From: Thermoplasmata archaeon
GTDB taxonomy: Archaea > Thermoplasmatota > Thermoplasmata > Thermoplasmatales > Thermoplasmataceae
Length of the DNA stretch: 64,000 nt
Assembly (NCBI GenBank): GCA_021806235.1
Contig: JAJZXU010000027.1
Span: 1-64,000, forward strand
Reading direction: 5' to 3'
Made by a program: the position numbers and the translations under genes. The stretch's first letter is position 1. Each line of letters begins with the position of its first letter. The notes beneath the pieces were generated by a model. The model was given only the letters and a program-made list of their open reading frames with translations, had not been told where the DNA came from and ran no database searches. Below are positions 63,887 through 64,000 of the stretch, piece by piece.

Positions 63887-64000
63887 GCATAAGAGATTGG
63901 TTCTTGAACCGTCAGATAAAGAAGATGCAGAAAGATAATAAGAAGAGGACAGACGCATTAGATGATTTTGTAAAGTGGACGGCAGGCTATAAGGAAGAAG
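63883..64000 (+). CDS. Element protein, N-terminal part (cut by window)
   Basis: The first 39 codons are present (MSIRDWFLNRQIKKMQKDN, then KKRTDALDDFVKWTAGYKEE). The start overlaps the preceding stop (ATGA) and has a very strong AAGGAGGTGAT site 3-6 bases upstream. The visible part is highly charged and helical. Function unknown. Confidence 0.6.
   Translation, partial: MSIRDWFLNRQIKKMQKDNKKRTDALDDFVKWTAGYKEE

Noticed and set aside
1-64000. CRISPR arrays and rRNA genes
   Set aside because: I saw no regularly spaced 25-40-base repeats with unique spacers, and no rRNA sequence.

Overview
The window looks like a chromosomal segment of a cell-wall-less acidophilic archaeon of the Thermoplasmatales (Ferroplasma/Acidiplasma/Picrophilus type). 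It is very A+T-rich, most genes sit directly behind TATA boxes with little or no leader, and the content fits: thermosome, XPB-Bax1 pair, pyruvoyl arginine decarboxylase, archaeal LeuRS, glutamate decarboxylase and many N-glycosylation-rich secreted proteins. The exact genus is an inference.

Layout. 1-7.4 kb is accessory: an IS200/IS605 element cut by the window edge, a DUF4143 ATPase, an Lhr-type helicase, and a vapBC toxin-antitoxin locus broken by an IS607-type element and a 190-bp MITE with a clean 8-bp target duplication. 7.5-12.7 kb is core (Toprim protein, thermosome, ABM protein, XPB-Bax1). 12.7-24.2 kb holds two paralogous pairs of secreted proteins, a hotdog thioesterase, an encapsulated-ferritin-like protein, a NitT/TauT-type ABC transporter, an esterase and glutamate decarboxylase. 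24.2-36.7 kb is metabolic: DUF234 ATPase, MFS carrier, GlpA-like dehydrogenase with a CoxG protein, LysX-like ligase, M13 peptidase, HisC, and a LutA/LutB-like pair. 36.7-42.5 kb is a compact, overlapping histidine operon (hisZ-G-D-B-H-A-F-IE). 42.6-49 kb is an isomerase-only SIS protein and a CobN/ChlID-type metal chelatase. 49-54.4 kb carries an MFS carrier, a damaged RelBE-type locus, a TPR protein, a second DUF4143 ATPase and arginine decarboxylase. 54.4-59.1 kb is a mobile-element patchwork (group II intron-like pieces, IS605 ends, broken tnpA and tnpB) surrounding leuS. From a tRNA-Val(GAC) gene at 59.23 kb to the window end lies an integrated element: tyrosine integrase, winged-helix regulator, HerA/FtsK-like membrane ATPase and membrane/coiled-coil proteins. 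Its genes use strong Shine-Dalgarno sites, unlike the host genes.

How the parts work together. The his operon, with the detached hisC, covers histidine synthesis except the phosphatase; the short HisG paired with HisZ is the two-subunit form. CobN and ChlID would form an ATP-driven Co/Mg chelatase. XPB and Bax1 form a helicase-nuclease pair. Glutamate and arginine decarboxylases could both consume protons, although arginine decarboxylase is also the polyamine route.

Most noteworthy: all three stand-alone P-loop ATPases (DUF4143 twice, DUF234 once) carry their own palindromic operator at the promoter; both surface-protein pairs have simple-sequence repeats in their promoters; a short leader ORF with three adjacent His codons precedes the his operon; an inverted repeat masks the start codon of the ABC ATPase gene; and leuS sits between intron and IS fragments arranged in permuted order.
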